From Flavobacterium ustbae (GTDB lineage Bacteria; Bacteroidota; Bacteroidia; Flavobacteriales; Flavobacteriaceae): a stretch of 64,000 bases of DNA. Every line of letters begins with the position of its first letter. The first letter of the stretch is position 1. The stretch is from the NCBI RefSeq assembly GCF_003946915.1, contig NZ_RPOC01000002.1:124001-188000 (forward strand). Reading direction: 5' to 3'. Below are positions 50,796-59,769 of the stretch, piece by piece. A program made the translations under genes and the position numbers. Below the pieces are notes generated by a model. It worked only from the letters and a program-made list of their open reading frames with translations. It was not told the origin of the DNA and did not search any database.

Positions 50796-50813
50796 TAATT
50801 TTGCACAAAAATA
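50796..50813. promoter_or_regulatory. face-to-face divergent -7 elements
   Basis: TAATTTTG (50796-50803, plus strand) and TATTTTTG (50806-50813, read on the minus strand) are two exact TAnnTTTG elements separated by two bases. They would drive the ferredoxin and acyl-CoA reductase genes respectively, with overlapping start regions. Mutual exclusion is likely. Confidence 0.5.
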
Positions 50814-50905
50814 AGCTATATTACGTTATAAGGCAAAGTAGTTTTGAATCTTTCAATCTTTAATCTACAAAACCTATATAACTTTTAACAAAACGAAGAA
50901 AAAAG

Positions 50906-51256
50906 ATGGCAATTATTATAACTGACGAATGTATCAATTGTGGGGCTTGCGAACCAGAGTGCCCAAATACAGCAATATATGAAGGAGCAGATGATTGGAG
51001 ATATAAAGACGGAACAAGTCTTTCTGGAAAGATCGTATTACCTGACGGAACTGAAGTTGACGCTGATGATGCGCAAACTCCAATTTCTGACGAAATCTAT
51101 TATATAGTACCAGGAAAATGTACAGAATGTAAAGGTTTTCACGATGAGCCGCAATGTGCTGCTGTTTGTCCTGTTGACTGTTGTGTGCCAGATGACGATC
51201 ACGTTGAAGATGAAGAAACTTTATTAGAAAGACAGTCATTTTTACATGGCGAGTAA
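50906..51256 (+). CDS. 2[4Fe-4S] ferredoxin with extended loop and tail
   Basis: 116 residues. Cluster 1 ligands are C9, C12, C15 and C19 ([12 protein letters not shown]); cluster 2 ligands C72, C75, C84 and C88 ([18 protein letters not shown]) with extra Cys at C92 and C93. The loop between the clusters is longer than in clostridial ferredoxins (about 50 residues, acidic) and the tail ([21 protein letters not shown]) is acidic. The divergent acyl-CoA reductase may receive electrons from it, as an inference. It is followed by a terminator at 51281. Confidence 0.93.
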   Translation: MAIIITDECINCGACEPECPNTAIYEGADDWRYKDGTSLSGKIVLPDGTEVDADDAQTPISDEIYYIVPGKCTECKGFHDEPQCAAVCPVDCCVPDDDHVEDEETLLERQSFLHGE

Positions 51257-51280
51257 TTGCTCGTGTACTTAAAAATATAC

Positions 51281-51310
51281 AATCCTGAGTTTTAACTCAG
51301 GATTTTTTTT
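51281..51310 (+). terminator. terminator of the ferredoxin gene
   Basis: Stem AATCCTGAGT / ACTCAGGATT with short TTTA loop and a T run. Confidence 0.85.
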
Positions 51311-51427
51311 ACCCCTGATATCAGGTAATTTTAAAAGTTAGTTTGTTGATAACTAATGTTTTATTTTTTATAAGTATTGCTTTATTGTTAAAAAAACAAT
51401 ACTTTAGTTGAAAATTTAACAGTGCCT

Positions 51428-52588
51428 ATGAAGAAATTGCTACTCTTGTTTGTCTTATTATTTAACATGTGTGTTTTTGCACAAAGTGAAGAGTATTCTA
51501 TTATTGTAAAAGATATAGAAACGCAACTTCCTATAGAAAATGCAACAGTGGTGATAATGAAAACGAAACAAATTTTGTTAAGCAATGAAGAAGGTAAGGT
51601 TACTTTTATGCTAACAGGTGGTTCTAATGTGCAGGTTTCTGAAACGAATTATGAAGATATGACCGTGCGCTGGACTTCTTTAAACGGAGATCAAAAGTTT
51701 GTTATTTATCTGAAAAGTAAAAATAATAAACTAGACGAGGTGATTTTGTCTAAAGAAGCTCCAGAAAAAATACTGCAGAAGCTAGTTAATAATTCGATAA
51801 AAAAAATTAGCATTTCGCACAGACAAAAAGTATATGTGAGAGAGTTTTTTATGCTAGACAATCAATACTCGTATTATAATGACGGATTGGTAAATTTTCA
51901 GTTTGATAAAAATAATAATGCAACCACTTTGCTAGTGGAACAAAATAGATCTTACGGACTTTTGGAGGCCGATGTAAGTGCAGATCTAAGAGGTTATAAT
52001 TTGAATAATATAATGGAGAATTATTCGAATTTTAAATATTTTGATCCGTTATTAGATTCTAAAACAAGAAAAGAATATGATTTTACCATAAAAGGACATT
52101 CTACAAATAAGGACTATTATGTTATGTCTGTGAGTCCGTTAGATAAAGCTAAAGCGGCAATTGACAATTTTCAGATAATTTATGATCCGGTAAAGAAACT
52201 TATTATGGAATTTACGATTTCGGTAACTCCTTTAAGTCTTGATAAAATTGAAGAAAAAACAAAAGAAGGCGAGAAGAATATGACCAAATCTTTTGTGAAA
52301 GTAAATTACCGCTTTGACGGAACCGATTATTACGTTTTGAGTTCTAATGAAGAAATTGGCTATAGCATTATCCAAAAAGAAAAGTCAAAAAATATTCAGG
52401 TTCGAAACAGTTTTGTTACAACTGGTTTCAATAAACAAAATTTCACTTATAATGAAAGTGATGTTTTTAAAGAAAAATCGCTTTTCAATAAAAAGAATAA
52501 AATCCTGACCAATTATTGGGATATTTCAGGATTTACCGCAACCGATGAAGAAAAAGCCATCATCGCATCTTTAGAGTTTAAATTGTAA
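51428..52588 (+). CDS. secreted protein with carboxypeptidase-regulatory-like domain
   Basis: 386 residues from MKKLLLLFVLLFNMCVFAQ; the GTG at 51422 is not needed. After the signal peptide, residues about 22-85 form a CarboxypepD_reg-like beta domain (YSIIVKDIETQLPIENATVVI, ILLSNEEGKVTFML). The remaining 300 residues are beta-rich and unrecognised (GLLEADVSADLRGYNLNNIMENY). Such proteins in flavobacteria are commonly outer-membrane-associated; no partner is indicated. A terminator lies at 52606. Confidence 0.78.
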   Translation: MKKLLLLFVLLFNMCVFAQSEEYSIIVKDIETQLPIENATVVIMKTKQILLSNEEGKVTFMLTGGSNVQVSETNYEDMTVRWTSLNGDQKFVIYLKSKNNKLDEVILSKEAPEKILQKLVNNSIKKISISHRQKVYVREFFMLDNQYSYYNDGLVNFQFDKNNNATTLLVEQNRSYGLLEADVSADLRGYNLNNIMENYSNFKYFDPLLDSKTRKEYDFTIKGHSTNKDYYVMSVSPLDKAKAAIDNFQIIYDPVKKLIMEFTISVTPLSLDKIEEKTKEGEKNMTKSFVKVNYRFDGTDYYVLSSNEEIGYSIIQKEKSKNIQVRNSFVTTGFNKQNFTYNESDVFKEKSLFNKKNKILTNYWDISGFTATDEEKAIIASLEFKL

Positions 52589-52605
52589 TTAATAAATAGA
52601 AAAGA

Positions 52606-52637
52606 AAAATCCTGAATTGTGAAGTTCAGGATTTTTT
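52606..52637 (+). terminator. terminator after the secreted protein gene
   Basis: Stem AAAATCCTGAA / TTCAGGATTTT, eight-base loop, T run; also faces the convergent TonB receptor gene. Confidence 0.82.
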
Positions 52638-52683
52638 GTTTGTTGAATTAGACGAATTCTTTTTGTCAAGCTGAGCGTTCCGT

Positions 52684-52701
52684 TCCGAAGTTTCGGGATA
52701 G
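52684..52701. repeat. short dispersed repeat (CCGAAG..TTCGGGATAG)
   Basis: A partial copy of the sequence at 34558-34576 (TCCCGAAGCTTCAGGATAG). It lies in the last bases before the TonB receptor stop. Confidence 0.5.
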
Positions 52702-52709
52702 GGTAAGCC

Positions 52710-55376
52710 TTAGAAATTAAATCCAAGCCTTGCATAATAATACGCTCCGCTGAAACCCATTTGTACAGCATCCCAATAACCTCCAGCTTCGGTGTTTCCT
52801 TGTTCATCTTGTTTTGTTGGATATACATTAAACAAGTTATTACTTCCAATTGTTAGTTTTAAATTTTTAGTAAACTGATAGCCAAGTGTTAAATCCGTAA
52901 CAACTCTTGGGTTGTAAACATCATCTTCGTCTGCATAATCTACTAGAACTACTTTGCTAAATCTAGTAAAAGCCAATCCTGCATCAAATTTCTTTATGTT
53001 GTACGTTAGATTCAAAGCAAATTTATTGTCTGGCGCAGAAGCTAATAAGAATGCTCTTTCGCGTTTTCCAAAGAAAGTGGCTTCGTCTAAAGTACCATTT
53101 TGCACTTTGTCAATTTTCATGTCATTGATATTTCCAACCAAAGTTGCTCCAAATAGCGATTCGCCAAATTTCTTTTTCCAAGAAAAAACCAAATCTAAAC
53201 CATGAGTACTTGTATCTACACCATTAACAAAAAACTGAGCTTCTGAAACACCAAGATTTAAAGACGAAGCATCAAAATATCCTGTAAGAACGATACGATC
53301 TTTTACCTGAATATAATAACCGTCAATTGTAGCAGTAAAATCGCCAAACGAAGCCGTGAAACCAAGCGAAGCATTTACCGCTTTTTCTTCATTTAATTTC
53401 TGAATTCCGAAAGCTCTCGTAACCGGACTGTCATTTGGAGCCAGTAAAACCTCTGTTGCTCCGCTCGCGTTAAAATTGGTAAAACGTAAATTATAGTAAA
53501 TCTGTGCTAACGATGGCGCACGGAAACCTGTACTAACAGAACCTCTTAAATTAATATTATCTGTGATTTTAAGACGAGAAGCTAATTTTCCGTTTAAAGT
53601 GCTTCCAAAATCGCTGTAATTTTCAAAACGTACTGCACCGCTTACCATTAATGCTTCTGTAATATCCAATTCGGCATCGGTATAAAGAGAGAAGTTGGTA
53701 CGGTCTTTATTCACTTCATTGGCAGGGCTGTAACCAGGGAAACCTTGTGAACTTCCCGGTCTTGGAATAGTTGGAGAAGAATCTGGATCTGTAGGATCAT
53801 AATCTGGATTTGGAATCGTAGGAGCGCTTTGAGTTGTTGGATCAGTAATGGGCTGTCCGTTTGTATCATAAGTAGTGTATGAACCTTCTTCTCCTGCGAA
53901 AATTTTAAATTGTTCCATTCTAAATTCTGCACCGAAAGCAATATTCAAACCGCCTAAAACTTCTCCGTAATTTTTAGAAACGTCAAAATTGGTAGTGTTT
54001 TGAAGTAGGCTATGACCTCCAGCATCAAATTCTAGAGGAGATTTTTCTTCAAGAGAAGCATTTATTGTTCCTTTAATATCGTACTGAAATTTATTTTTTC
54101 CGAAAGTATTACTCAAATCAAATTTCCATCCTCCAGCAGATTCTGTTCGAATTCCCGCAGCGATTGAATTATCATTTATTTTTGAAGTAATTCTTGGCGT
54201 ATAACCTCCAGGATAAACCGATTCTACCACTCTTTCGCCATCATTTCTGGTAAAAGCATAAGCATCTGTATCTCTGAAATTGCTTCCTCCAAAGGCATAA
54301 AATTCCGTTTTATCTGAAATTGGAATAGCAAGGTTGGCAAATAAATTTACACCTGTCATTTCAGCATCACCAAAACCTTTTCTAAAATCGTATGCAGGTC
54401 TTAATGTTTTGTTTTTGTTTAGAAATTCTCCGGTTACATTTACGTATCCGCCTTTAGATCCAATTCCGGTACCATAATTTGCCGCGACTCTTACCGAACC
54501 TCCATCAAAATCCTGATCCTTCCCGTACGAATTTCCGTTCCCATTTTTATCCAATCTATAACCTTTTGTATTTGGAGTTCCAGGTAAAAAATCGCCTTTT
54601 GCATTGGTATTAAATACTCCGTAGGTAATAGATCCTGTTAGTTCATCAACAGCATCATTGGTCACAATATTAATTACACCAGAAATAGCGTCAGAACCAT
54701 ATTGTGCAGAAGCTCCATCTCTTAAGATTTCAATTCTTTTAATAGAAGCCGCTGGAATGGCATTTAAATCGGTTCCCGTGTTTCCGCGTCCGCGTGTTCC
54801 AAACAAATTGATTAATGAAGATTGATGTCTTCTTTTTCCGTTAATCAAAACCAAAGTCTGATCTGGTCCCATACCTCTCAAAGAAGCAGGATCTACGTGA
54901 TCGGCTCCATCAGAACCCGATTGTTTGTTAGCATTAAAGGAAGGGGCTACATATTGCAAGAGTTGGTTAATCTCTATTTTTCCGCTTTGGGTTGTAACAT
55001 CCTTTACATTAATAACATCGATTGGAACTGCCGAATTAACAACTGTTCTTTTGGTGTTTCTGGAACCTACCACTACAACATCATTTAAAACCTGACCGTC
55101 GTTTTCGCTTAAAACAGCATCTACTGTATTGCCAGAAGCTAGTTTTTCAACTGTTGCAAACCCGACATAACTAAAAATTAATGTAGCGCCTTCTTTTACT
55201 TTTATTCTAAAACCACCTTCAAAGTCAGTTGATACTCCGTTAGAAGTTCCTTTTTCGGTAACATTAACTCCAGGCAAAGGATTGCCGGTTTTGTCTTTTA
55301 CGTGGCCCGAGACTTCTTTTTGAGCAAAGAGAAATGCTGAATGCAGCAGAAATATTAATAATGCAATCTTTTTCAT
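52710..55376 (-). CDS. TonB-dependent outer-membrane receptor
   Basis: Start MKKIALLIFLLHSAFLFAQ at 55376 is chosen since the longer frame begins with non-signal sequence. About 888 residues. A carboxypeptidase-like N-terminal extension (about 20-95, GHVKDKTGNPLPGVNVTEKGTSNGVSTDFEGGFRIKV) precedes the plug (PASLRGMGPDQTLVLINGKRRHQSSL, RIEILRDGASAQYGSDAISGVINIV) and the barrel, ending in YYARLGFNF. A Pro/Asp/Ser/Thr-rich loop (PDYDPTDPDSSPTIPRPG) is probably extracellular. No SusD partner is adjacent; the substrate cannot be inferred. Confidence 0.94.
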   Translation of the reverse strand: MKKIALLIFLLHSAFLFAQKEVSGHVKDKTGNPLPGVNVTEKGTSNGVSTDFEGGFRIKVKEGATLIFSYVGFATVEKLASGNTVDAVLSENDGQVLNDVVVVGSRNTKRTVVNSAVPIDVINVKDVTTQSGKIEINQLLQYVAPSFNANKQSGSDGADHVDPASLRGMGPDQTLVLINGKRRHQSSLINLFGTRGRGNTGTDLNAIPAASIKRIEILRDGASAQYGSDAISGVINIVTNDAVDELTGSITYGVFNTNAKGDFLPGTPNTKGYRLDKNGNGNSYGKDQDFDGGSVRVAANYGTGIGSKGGYVNVTGEFLNKNKTLRPAYDFRKGFGDAEMTGVNLFANLAIPISDKTEFYAFGGSNFRDTDAYAFTRNDGERVVESVYPGGYTPRITSKINDNSIAAGIRTESAGGWKFDLSNTFGKNKFQYDIKGTINASLEEKSPLEFDAGGHSLLQNTTNFDVSKNYGEVLGGLNIAFGAEFRMEQFKIFAGEEGSYTTYDTNGQPITDPTTQSAPTIPNPDYDPTDPDSSPTIPRPGSSQGFPGYSPANEVNKDRTNFSLYTDAELDITEALMVSGAVRFENYSDFGSTLNGKLASRLKITDNINLRGSVSTGFRAPSLAQIYYNLRFTNFNASGATEVLLAPNDSPVTRAFGIQKLNEEKAVNASLGFTASFGDFTATIDGYYIQVKDRIVLTGYFDASSLNLGVSEAQFFVNGVDTSTHGLDLVFSWKKKFGESLFGATLVGNINDMKIDKVQNGTLDEATFFGKRERAFLLASAPDNKFALNLTYNIKKFDAGLAFTRFSKVVLVDYADEDDVYNPRVVTDLTLGYQFTKNLKLTIGSNNLFNVYPTKQDEQGNTEAGGYWDAVQMGFSGAYYYARLGFNF

Positions 55377-55669
55377 GGTAATTGGTTTTTTGGTTTGTTT
55401 TTTGTTGATTAGTGTTATAAAAGTAATATTTTTTAACAAAAACTTAATAAAATGTTTAAAAATTTTTAAGAAACGGCTTAAAATTATATTATTGAACATT
55501 TTTACTTCGTGCAAGAGCTATTAAATCTTATATTTGCAAAATTTTAATGCCGAAAAGTATCATTTTGGCAGAAATCAAGAAAAGCAACGTAAAACATAAT
55601 GCATTAAGCAACAATGTTTAATGTCTCGGTCGAATAATGAGATCGAATAAATAATATAGAAACAAACAG
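55377..55669. other. divergent intergenic region between the TonB receptor and ychF
   Basis: 293 bases, AT-rich. It contains the exact -7 element TATATTTG at 55529-55536 for ychF (leader of about 130 bases). No exact -7 match was found for the TonB receptor. Confidence 0.55.
55529..55536 (+). promoter_or_regulatory. -7 promoter element (TATATTTG) for ychF
   Basis: Exact TAnnTTTG match, 133 bases upstream of the ychF ATG. Confidence 0.45.
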
Positions 55670-56764
55670 ATGAAAGCAGGAATTGTAGGATTACCAAATG
55701 TTGGAAAATCAACATTATTTAATTGTTTATCTAATGCGAAAGCGCAAAGTGCCAACTTTCCGTTTTGTACAATCGAACCTAATATTGGTGTTGTAAACGT
55801 TCCAGATCCAAGAATCAACAAATTGGAAGAATTGGTAAAACCAGAGCGCGTTCAAATGGCAACTGTAGATATTGTAGATATTGCAGGTTTGGTAAAAGGT
55901 GCAAGTAAAGGTGAAGGTCTTGGAAACCAGTTTTTAGGAAACATTAGAGAGTGTAATGCTATCATTCACGTTTTACGTTGTTTTGATAATGACAATATCG
56001 TACACGTTGACGGAAACGTAAACCCAATTCGTGATAAAGAAACTATCGATATCGAATTGCAGTTAAAAGATTTAGAAACAATCGACAAACGTTTAGAAAA
56101 AGTAAAACGTGCTGCAAAAACAGGAAATAAAGAAGCGCAGACAGAAGAAGCTTTATTAAACAGAATTAGAGAAGCATTATTGCAAGCAAAATCTGCTAGA
56201 ACAATTGTTCCTCAAAATAATGATGAAGAAGTTTTGATGGAAGCTTTCCAATTGATTACTGCAAAACCTGTTTTATACGTTTGTAATGTTGACGAAAGTT
56301 CTGCTGTAAACGGAAACAAATATGTAGATCAGGTTCGTGAATTGGTAAAAGACGAAGATGCTGAAGTTATTGTACTTTCAGTAGGAGCAGAGGCAGATAT
56401 TACAGAGTTAGAAAGCTACGAAGAACGTCAGGTTTTCTTAGAAGATATGGGATTAGAAGAGCCGGGAGCATCAGTTTTAATCCGTGCGGCTTACAAACTT
56501 TTAAAACAGCAGACTTATTTTACAGCTGGTGTAAAAGAAGTTCGTGCTTGGACAATCAACATTGGAGCTACTGCACCACAAGCTGCTGGAGTTATCCACA
56601 CAGATTTCGAAAAAGGATTTATCCGTGCAGAAGTAATTTCTTATGACGATTACGTTCAGTACGGTTCTGAGGCAAAAGCAAAAGAAGCTGGAAAATTCAG
56701 AGTAGAAGGGAAAGAATACGTGGTGAAAGATGGTGATGTAATGCATTTCCGTTTTAACGTTTAA
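55670..56764 (+). CDS. ychF: redox-regulated ATPase YchF
   Basis: A ribosome-associated Obg-family P-loop NTPase. 364 residues with G1 GLPNVGKST (about 7-15), the YchF-specific SANFPFCTIEPNIG switch, G3 DIAGLVKGASKGEGLGNQFL, and the C-terminal TGS domain (RAWTINIGATAPQAAGVIHTDFEKGFIRAEVISYDDY, GKEYVVKDGDVMHFRFNV). The G4 motif reads NVDE rather than NKxD, the known reason YchF prefers ATP. Confidence 0.97.
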   Translation: MKAGIVGLPNVGKSTLFNCLSNAKAQSANFPFCTIEPNIGVVNVPDPRINKLEELVKPERVQMATVDIVDIAGLVKGASKGEGLGNQFLGNIRECNAIIHVLRCFDNDNIVHVDGNVNPIRDKETIDIELQLKDLETIDKRLEKVKRAAKTGNKEAQTEEALLNRIREALLQAKSARTIVPQNNDEEVLMEAFQLITAKPVLYVCNVDESSAVNGNKYVDQVRELVKDEDAEVIVLSVGAEADITELESYEERQVFLEDMGLEEPGASVLIRAAYKLLKQQTYFTAGVKEVRAWTINIGATAPQAAGVIHTDFEKGFIRAEVISYDDYVQYGSEAKAKEAGKFRVEGKEYVVKDGDVMHFRFNV

Positions 56765-56800
56765 TTTTTCTTTAGAAAATAGAATATAGAAAATAGAAGG

Positions 56801-56828
56801 AACCGCTGGAGAAATTCAGTGGTTTTTT
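56801..56828 (+). terminator. terminator of ychF
   Basis: Stem AACCGCTG / CAGTGGTT with a G-T pair, followed by TTTTTT. Three AGAAAAT-type heptamer units (56774-56794) lie just upstream. Confidence 0.7.
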
Positions 56829-57102
56829 GTTTTTTACCGCAGAGATTCGCAAAGAGTTTTCGCAAAGATACACTAAGGATTTTATTCACAAAGAATTTCT
56901 GTAGAGACGCACTGCAGTGCGTCTACGCAAAGATTGTCGATTCTCATTTGGCTTAAAAAAATAAAAAAATCGGTTTAAATCTGCGCTTTCGCGAAAGCGA
57001 ACCCGTAAAATCCGCGTCCAATTTAAGGCATACAGAATTTTTGGCTCAAAAATTGGTTATAGAAAAATTACCAAAATAATAATCTAAAACCAATTTATTA
57101 AA
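56829..57102. other. repeat-rich intergenic region between ychF and the TIGR02117 gene
   Basis: It holds GCAAAG-type repeats, the second copy of the GTAGAGACGCAC palindrome (56901-56926) and a perfect 16-base palindrome CGCTTTCGCGAAAGCG at 56984-56999. No gene was seen. Confidence 0.6.
56901..56926. repeat. short palindromic repeat GTAGAGACGCAC..., copy 2
   Basis: Nearly identical to 28737-28762 (one variant base at the centre), again followed by GCAAAG. Confidence 0.7.
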
Positions 57103-57780
57103 ATGCTAAAAAAATCTTTCAAAATTTTAGGCTGGACACTGTTCGGAATCTTTGCTTTTCTTGCTCTTTATATTTCGTCAGTTTTAATCATTTCAAAAAT
57201 CACGGTTAACTCTGATATTGAAAAAGTAGAAGAACAAAATGCGATTCCGATTTATATTCTTTCGAACGGAGTACATACCGATATTGTGGTTCCAATTAAA
57301 AACGAAAGCAAAGATTGGAGAAACGAAATTCAATTTAGCCAGACACAATCAAAAGATTCGTTAATGAATTATATTGGCTTTGGCTGGGGCGACAAAGGAT
57401 TTTATTTAGAAACACCAGAATGGTCAGACCTAAAAGCGAGTACAGCTTTCAAAGCAGCATTCGGAATCAGTTCTTCAGCAGTTCATGCGACATTTTTTAA
57501 GCAATTGCGAGAAGGAGATGACTGCAAACGCATTTTGATTTCAAAAGAAAATTATCAGAAACTGGTAGCCTACATTTCAGATAGTTTTAGAGATCCTGTC
57601 AATCCGCAATGGATTGAAGGTCACAGCTACGGAAGAAAAGATGCTTTTTATGAAGCCAAAGGAAGTTACAGTCTTTTTTATACCTGCAATACTTGGGCAA
57701 ACAACGCTTTAAAGGCCGCGAATCAAAAAGCAAGTTTGTGGACAGTTTATGATAAAGGGATTTTTTGCCATTATAAATAG
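57103..57780 (+). CDS. TIGR02117 (DUF2459) family membrane-anchored protein
   Basis: 225 residues. One N-terminal helix (ILGWTLFGIFAFLALYISSVLII) anchors a periplasmic domain with IPIYILSNGVHTDIVVPI, GWGDKGFYLETPEWSDL and FYTCNTWANNAL, the hallmark segments of TIGR02117. The family is conserved but functionally unknown. The protein has a regular length and no operon partner. Confidence 0.87.
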   Translation: MLKKSFKILGWTLFGIFAFLALYISSVLIISKITVNSDIEKVEEQNAIPIYILSNGVHTDIVVPIKNESKDWRNEIQFSQTQSKDSLMNYIGFGWGDKGFYLETPEWSDLKASTAFKAAFGISSSAVHATFFKQLREGDDCKRILISKENYQKLVAYISDSFRDPVNPQWIEGHSYGRKDAFYEAKGSYSLFYTCNTWANNALKAANQKASLWTVYDKGIFCHYK

Positions 57781-57820
57781 ATTTTTTAGAACCTAAGATA
57801 ATTCGTTTTGTAGAGAATAT

Positions 57821-58168
57821 GTAGTCCCTACGGGACAAATGTATTGTTGTAATTGTTTTATCTACCAATATTTAATCTCTACGAGATATTAAGATATTTA
57901 GAAATTCTTTTAATGTATAACTCCGTTAAGAGTTAAATATTTGTAGAGTTTTATTTGCCAATATTTAATCTCTACGAGATATTAAGATATTTAGAAATTC
58001 TTTTAATGTATAACTCCGTTAAGAGTTAAATATTGGTAGAGTTTTATTTGCCAATATTTAATCTCTACGAGATATTAAGATATTTAGAAATTCTTTTAGT
58101 GTATAACTCCGTTAGGAGTCAAATGTTGGTAGAGGTAACCCAAACCTAATATGTCCCGTAGGGACTAC
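57821..58168. repeat. tandem 93-bp repeat in three copies enclosed by 17-bp inverted repeats
   Basis: Copies start at 57865, 57958 and 58051 with a 93-base period; the third is partial and more diverged. Each unit contains palindromes (TCTCTACGAGA, ACTCCGTTAAGAGT) and begins CCAATATTTAA and ends with its complement, so each unit is itself an inverted repeat. The whole is enclosed by perfect 17-base inverted repeats (57821-57837 GTAGTCCCTACGGGACA; 58152-58168). No ORF crosses it. It resembles a REP/MITE cluster; a structured RNA is another possibility. Confidence 0.88.
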
Positions 58169-58257
58169 ACATTTTTTTAATATGTGAAAATGGAACAACA
58201 TGGAAAAAATATAAAATTCCTTCAAAAATCAAGAATTGCTCATCTTTGATTATTGCT
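58169..58257. other. intergenic spacer after the 93-bp repeat element
   Basis: AT-rich, no gene recognised; the exact -7 element TAAATTTG of the BrkB gene begins at 58258. Confidence 0.45.
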
Positions 58258-58265
58258 TAAATTTG
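58258..58265 (+). promoter_or_regulatory. -7 promoter element (TAAATTTG) for the BrkB gene
   Basis: Exact TAnnTTTG match 23 bases before the ATG. Confidence 0.5.
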
Positions 58266-58288
58266 AGTAAACATCAAAAATTCAGCAA

Positions 58289-59248
58289 ATGAAAACCAAA
58301 AATATTCTATCAAAAACCTGGTTTCTTTTAAAGAATACCTTTCTAGAATTTAATGACGATAATGCAATCAAATTAAGTGCTGCGTTATCTTATTATACCA
58401 TTTTTGCATTACCTCCTTTATTAATTATTATCATTACCATTTGCGGCTTTTTCTTTGGCGAAGATGCTGTTACAGGGCAATTGTATGGGCAAATAAACGG
58501 TTTAGTGGGTAATGGTGCAGCTACGCAGATTCAGGAAGCTATTAAAAATGTGGAGCTATCAGGAAGTAATGTTTTTGCTACGGTATTTGGAGTGGTGATG
58601 TTGCTGATTGGAGCCTCAGGGGTCTTTGCAGAAATTCAAAGTTCAATCAATTTTATCTGGGGTTTGCGTGCGAAGCCAGACAAAGGTGTTAAGAAATTCA
58701 TTCAAAACAGATTAATGTCATTTTCGATGATTGCTTCTGTAGGTTTCTTAATGATTGTCAGCTTGTTTGTTAATACAATTTTAGATTTAATGAGCGCCAG
58801 ATTAAAATTATACTTTCCAGAAAGTACAGTCTATTTATTTTATGTGATCAATATTATAATTGTGCTATCTAGTATTACCCTTCTATTTACTATCATTTTC
58901 AGAACATTGCCAGACGGAAAAATTAGATGGAAAGATGCTATTATTGGTTCTGCAGTTACGGCAATTCTCTTTATGATTGGTAAATTTGCAATTGGTTTAT
59001 ATTTAGGTAATTCTACTGTAGCTTCAGTTTATGGTGCTGCAGGATCTGTAATCATTATTTTAGTTTGGGTTTATTATTCCGCAATTATTCTGTACTTTGG
59101 AGCAGAATTTACGAAAGTCTATGCAAAATCGTATGGAGGAAAAATTTATCCAAATGAATACTCGGTAGAGATTGCAAAAGAAGTTTACGAGATCGAAGAT
59201 GTAACACAAGAATCAACACAACAAAGATTAACAAACGAGAAACCATGA
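58289..59248 (+). CDS. YihY/BrkB family inner-membrane protein
   Basis: 319 residues with about six helices and the YihY/BrkB pattern: NAIKLSAALSYYTIFALPPLLIIIITICGFFFG, INFIWGLRAKPDKG and AAGSVIIILVWVYYSAIILYFGAEFTKVYA near the C terminus. The family is often labelled a virulence-associated or putative ribonuclease protein, but function is uncertain. Its stop overlaps the FMN reductase start (ATGA), implying translational coupling. Confidence 0.87.
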   Translation: MKTKNILSKTWFLLKNTFLEFNDDNAIKLSAALSYYTIFALPPLLIIIITICGFFFGEDAVTGQLYGQINGLVGNGAATQIQEAIKNVELSGSNVFATVFGVVMLLIGASGVFAEIQSSINFIWGLRAKPDKGVKKFIQNRLMSFSMIASVGFLMIVSLFVNTILDLMSARLKLYFPESTVYLFYVINIIIVLSSITLLFTIIFRTLPDGKIRWKDAIIGSAVTAILFMIGKFAIGLYLGNSTVASVYGAAGSVIIILVWVYYSAIILYFGAEFTKVYAKSYGGKIYPNEYSVEIAKEVYEIEDVTQESTQQRLTNEKP

Positions 59249-59769
59249 AAATAATAGCCTTTGGAGGAAGTAACAGTACACAGTCAATCAATAAACGTTT
59301 AGCGACTTACGCAGCTGGTTTATTTGAAAACGCAGACGTAGAAGTTTTAGATTTAAACGATTTTGCCATGCCGGTATTTAGCGTTGACCTTGAAAAAGAA
59401 ATTGGCCAGCATGAAATAGCGAAAGCTTTTTTAGGCAAATTGAAAGAAGCTGATATTCTAGTGGTTTCAATGGCAGAAAATAATGGAAATTATTCTGTTG
59501 CTTTCAAAAATATTTTCGACTGGAGTTCTCGCATAGAAAAAGATGTTTTTCAACACAAACCAATGTTGCTTTTGGCTACTTCGCCAGGAGGAAGAGGGGG
59601 ATTGTCGGTACTAGGAATCGCACAGAATCTTTTTCCGCGTTACGGGGCAGATATTAAAGGAACTTTCTCATTACCAACATTTGGCGCGAATTTTGATTTG
59701 GAACAAAATAAGATTTCTAACGTTGAGTTAGATACTGAACTGAACAATATTATCAAATCAAATTTTTAA
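59245..59769 (+). CDS. NADPH-dependent FMN reductase-family protein
   Basis: 174 residues with the flavodoxin-like fold. The N-terminal FGGSNSTQSINKRLATYAAGLF carries the phosphate-binding loop of the family, and ATSPGGRGGLSVLGIAQN resembles the conserved PGG region. It probably reduces flavins or quinones with NAD(P)H in the cytosol. It overlaps the BrkB gene by four bases and abuts the transglutaminase-like gene (its ATG follows directly after TAA), so the three form one operon. Confidence 0.87.
   Translation: MKIIAFGGSNSTQSINKRLATYAAGLFENADVEVLDLNDFAMPVFSVDLEKEIGQHEIAKAFLGKLKEADILVVSMAENNGNYSVAFKNIFDWSSRIEKDVFQHKPMLLLATSPGGRGGLSVLGIAQNLFPRYGADIKGTFSLPTFGANFDLEQNKISNVELDTELNNIIKSNF

Noticed and set aside
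57865..58135. CRISPR-like three-repeat array
   Set aside because: The 93-base units are contiguous without unique spacers, and no cas genes are present.
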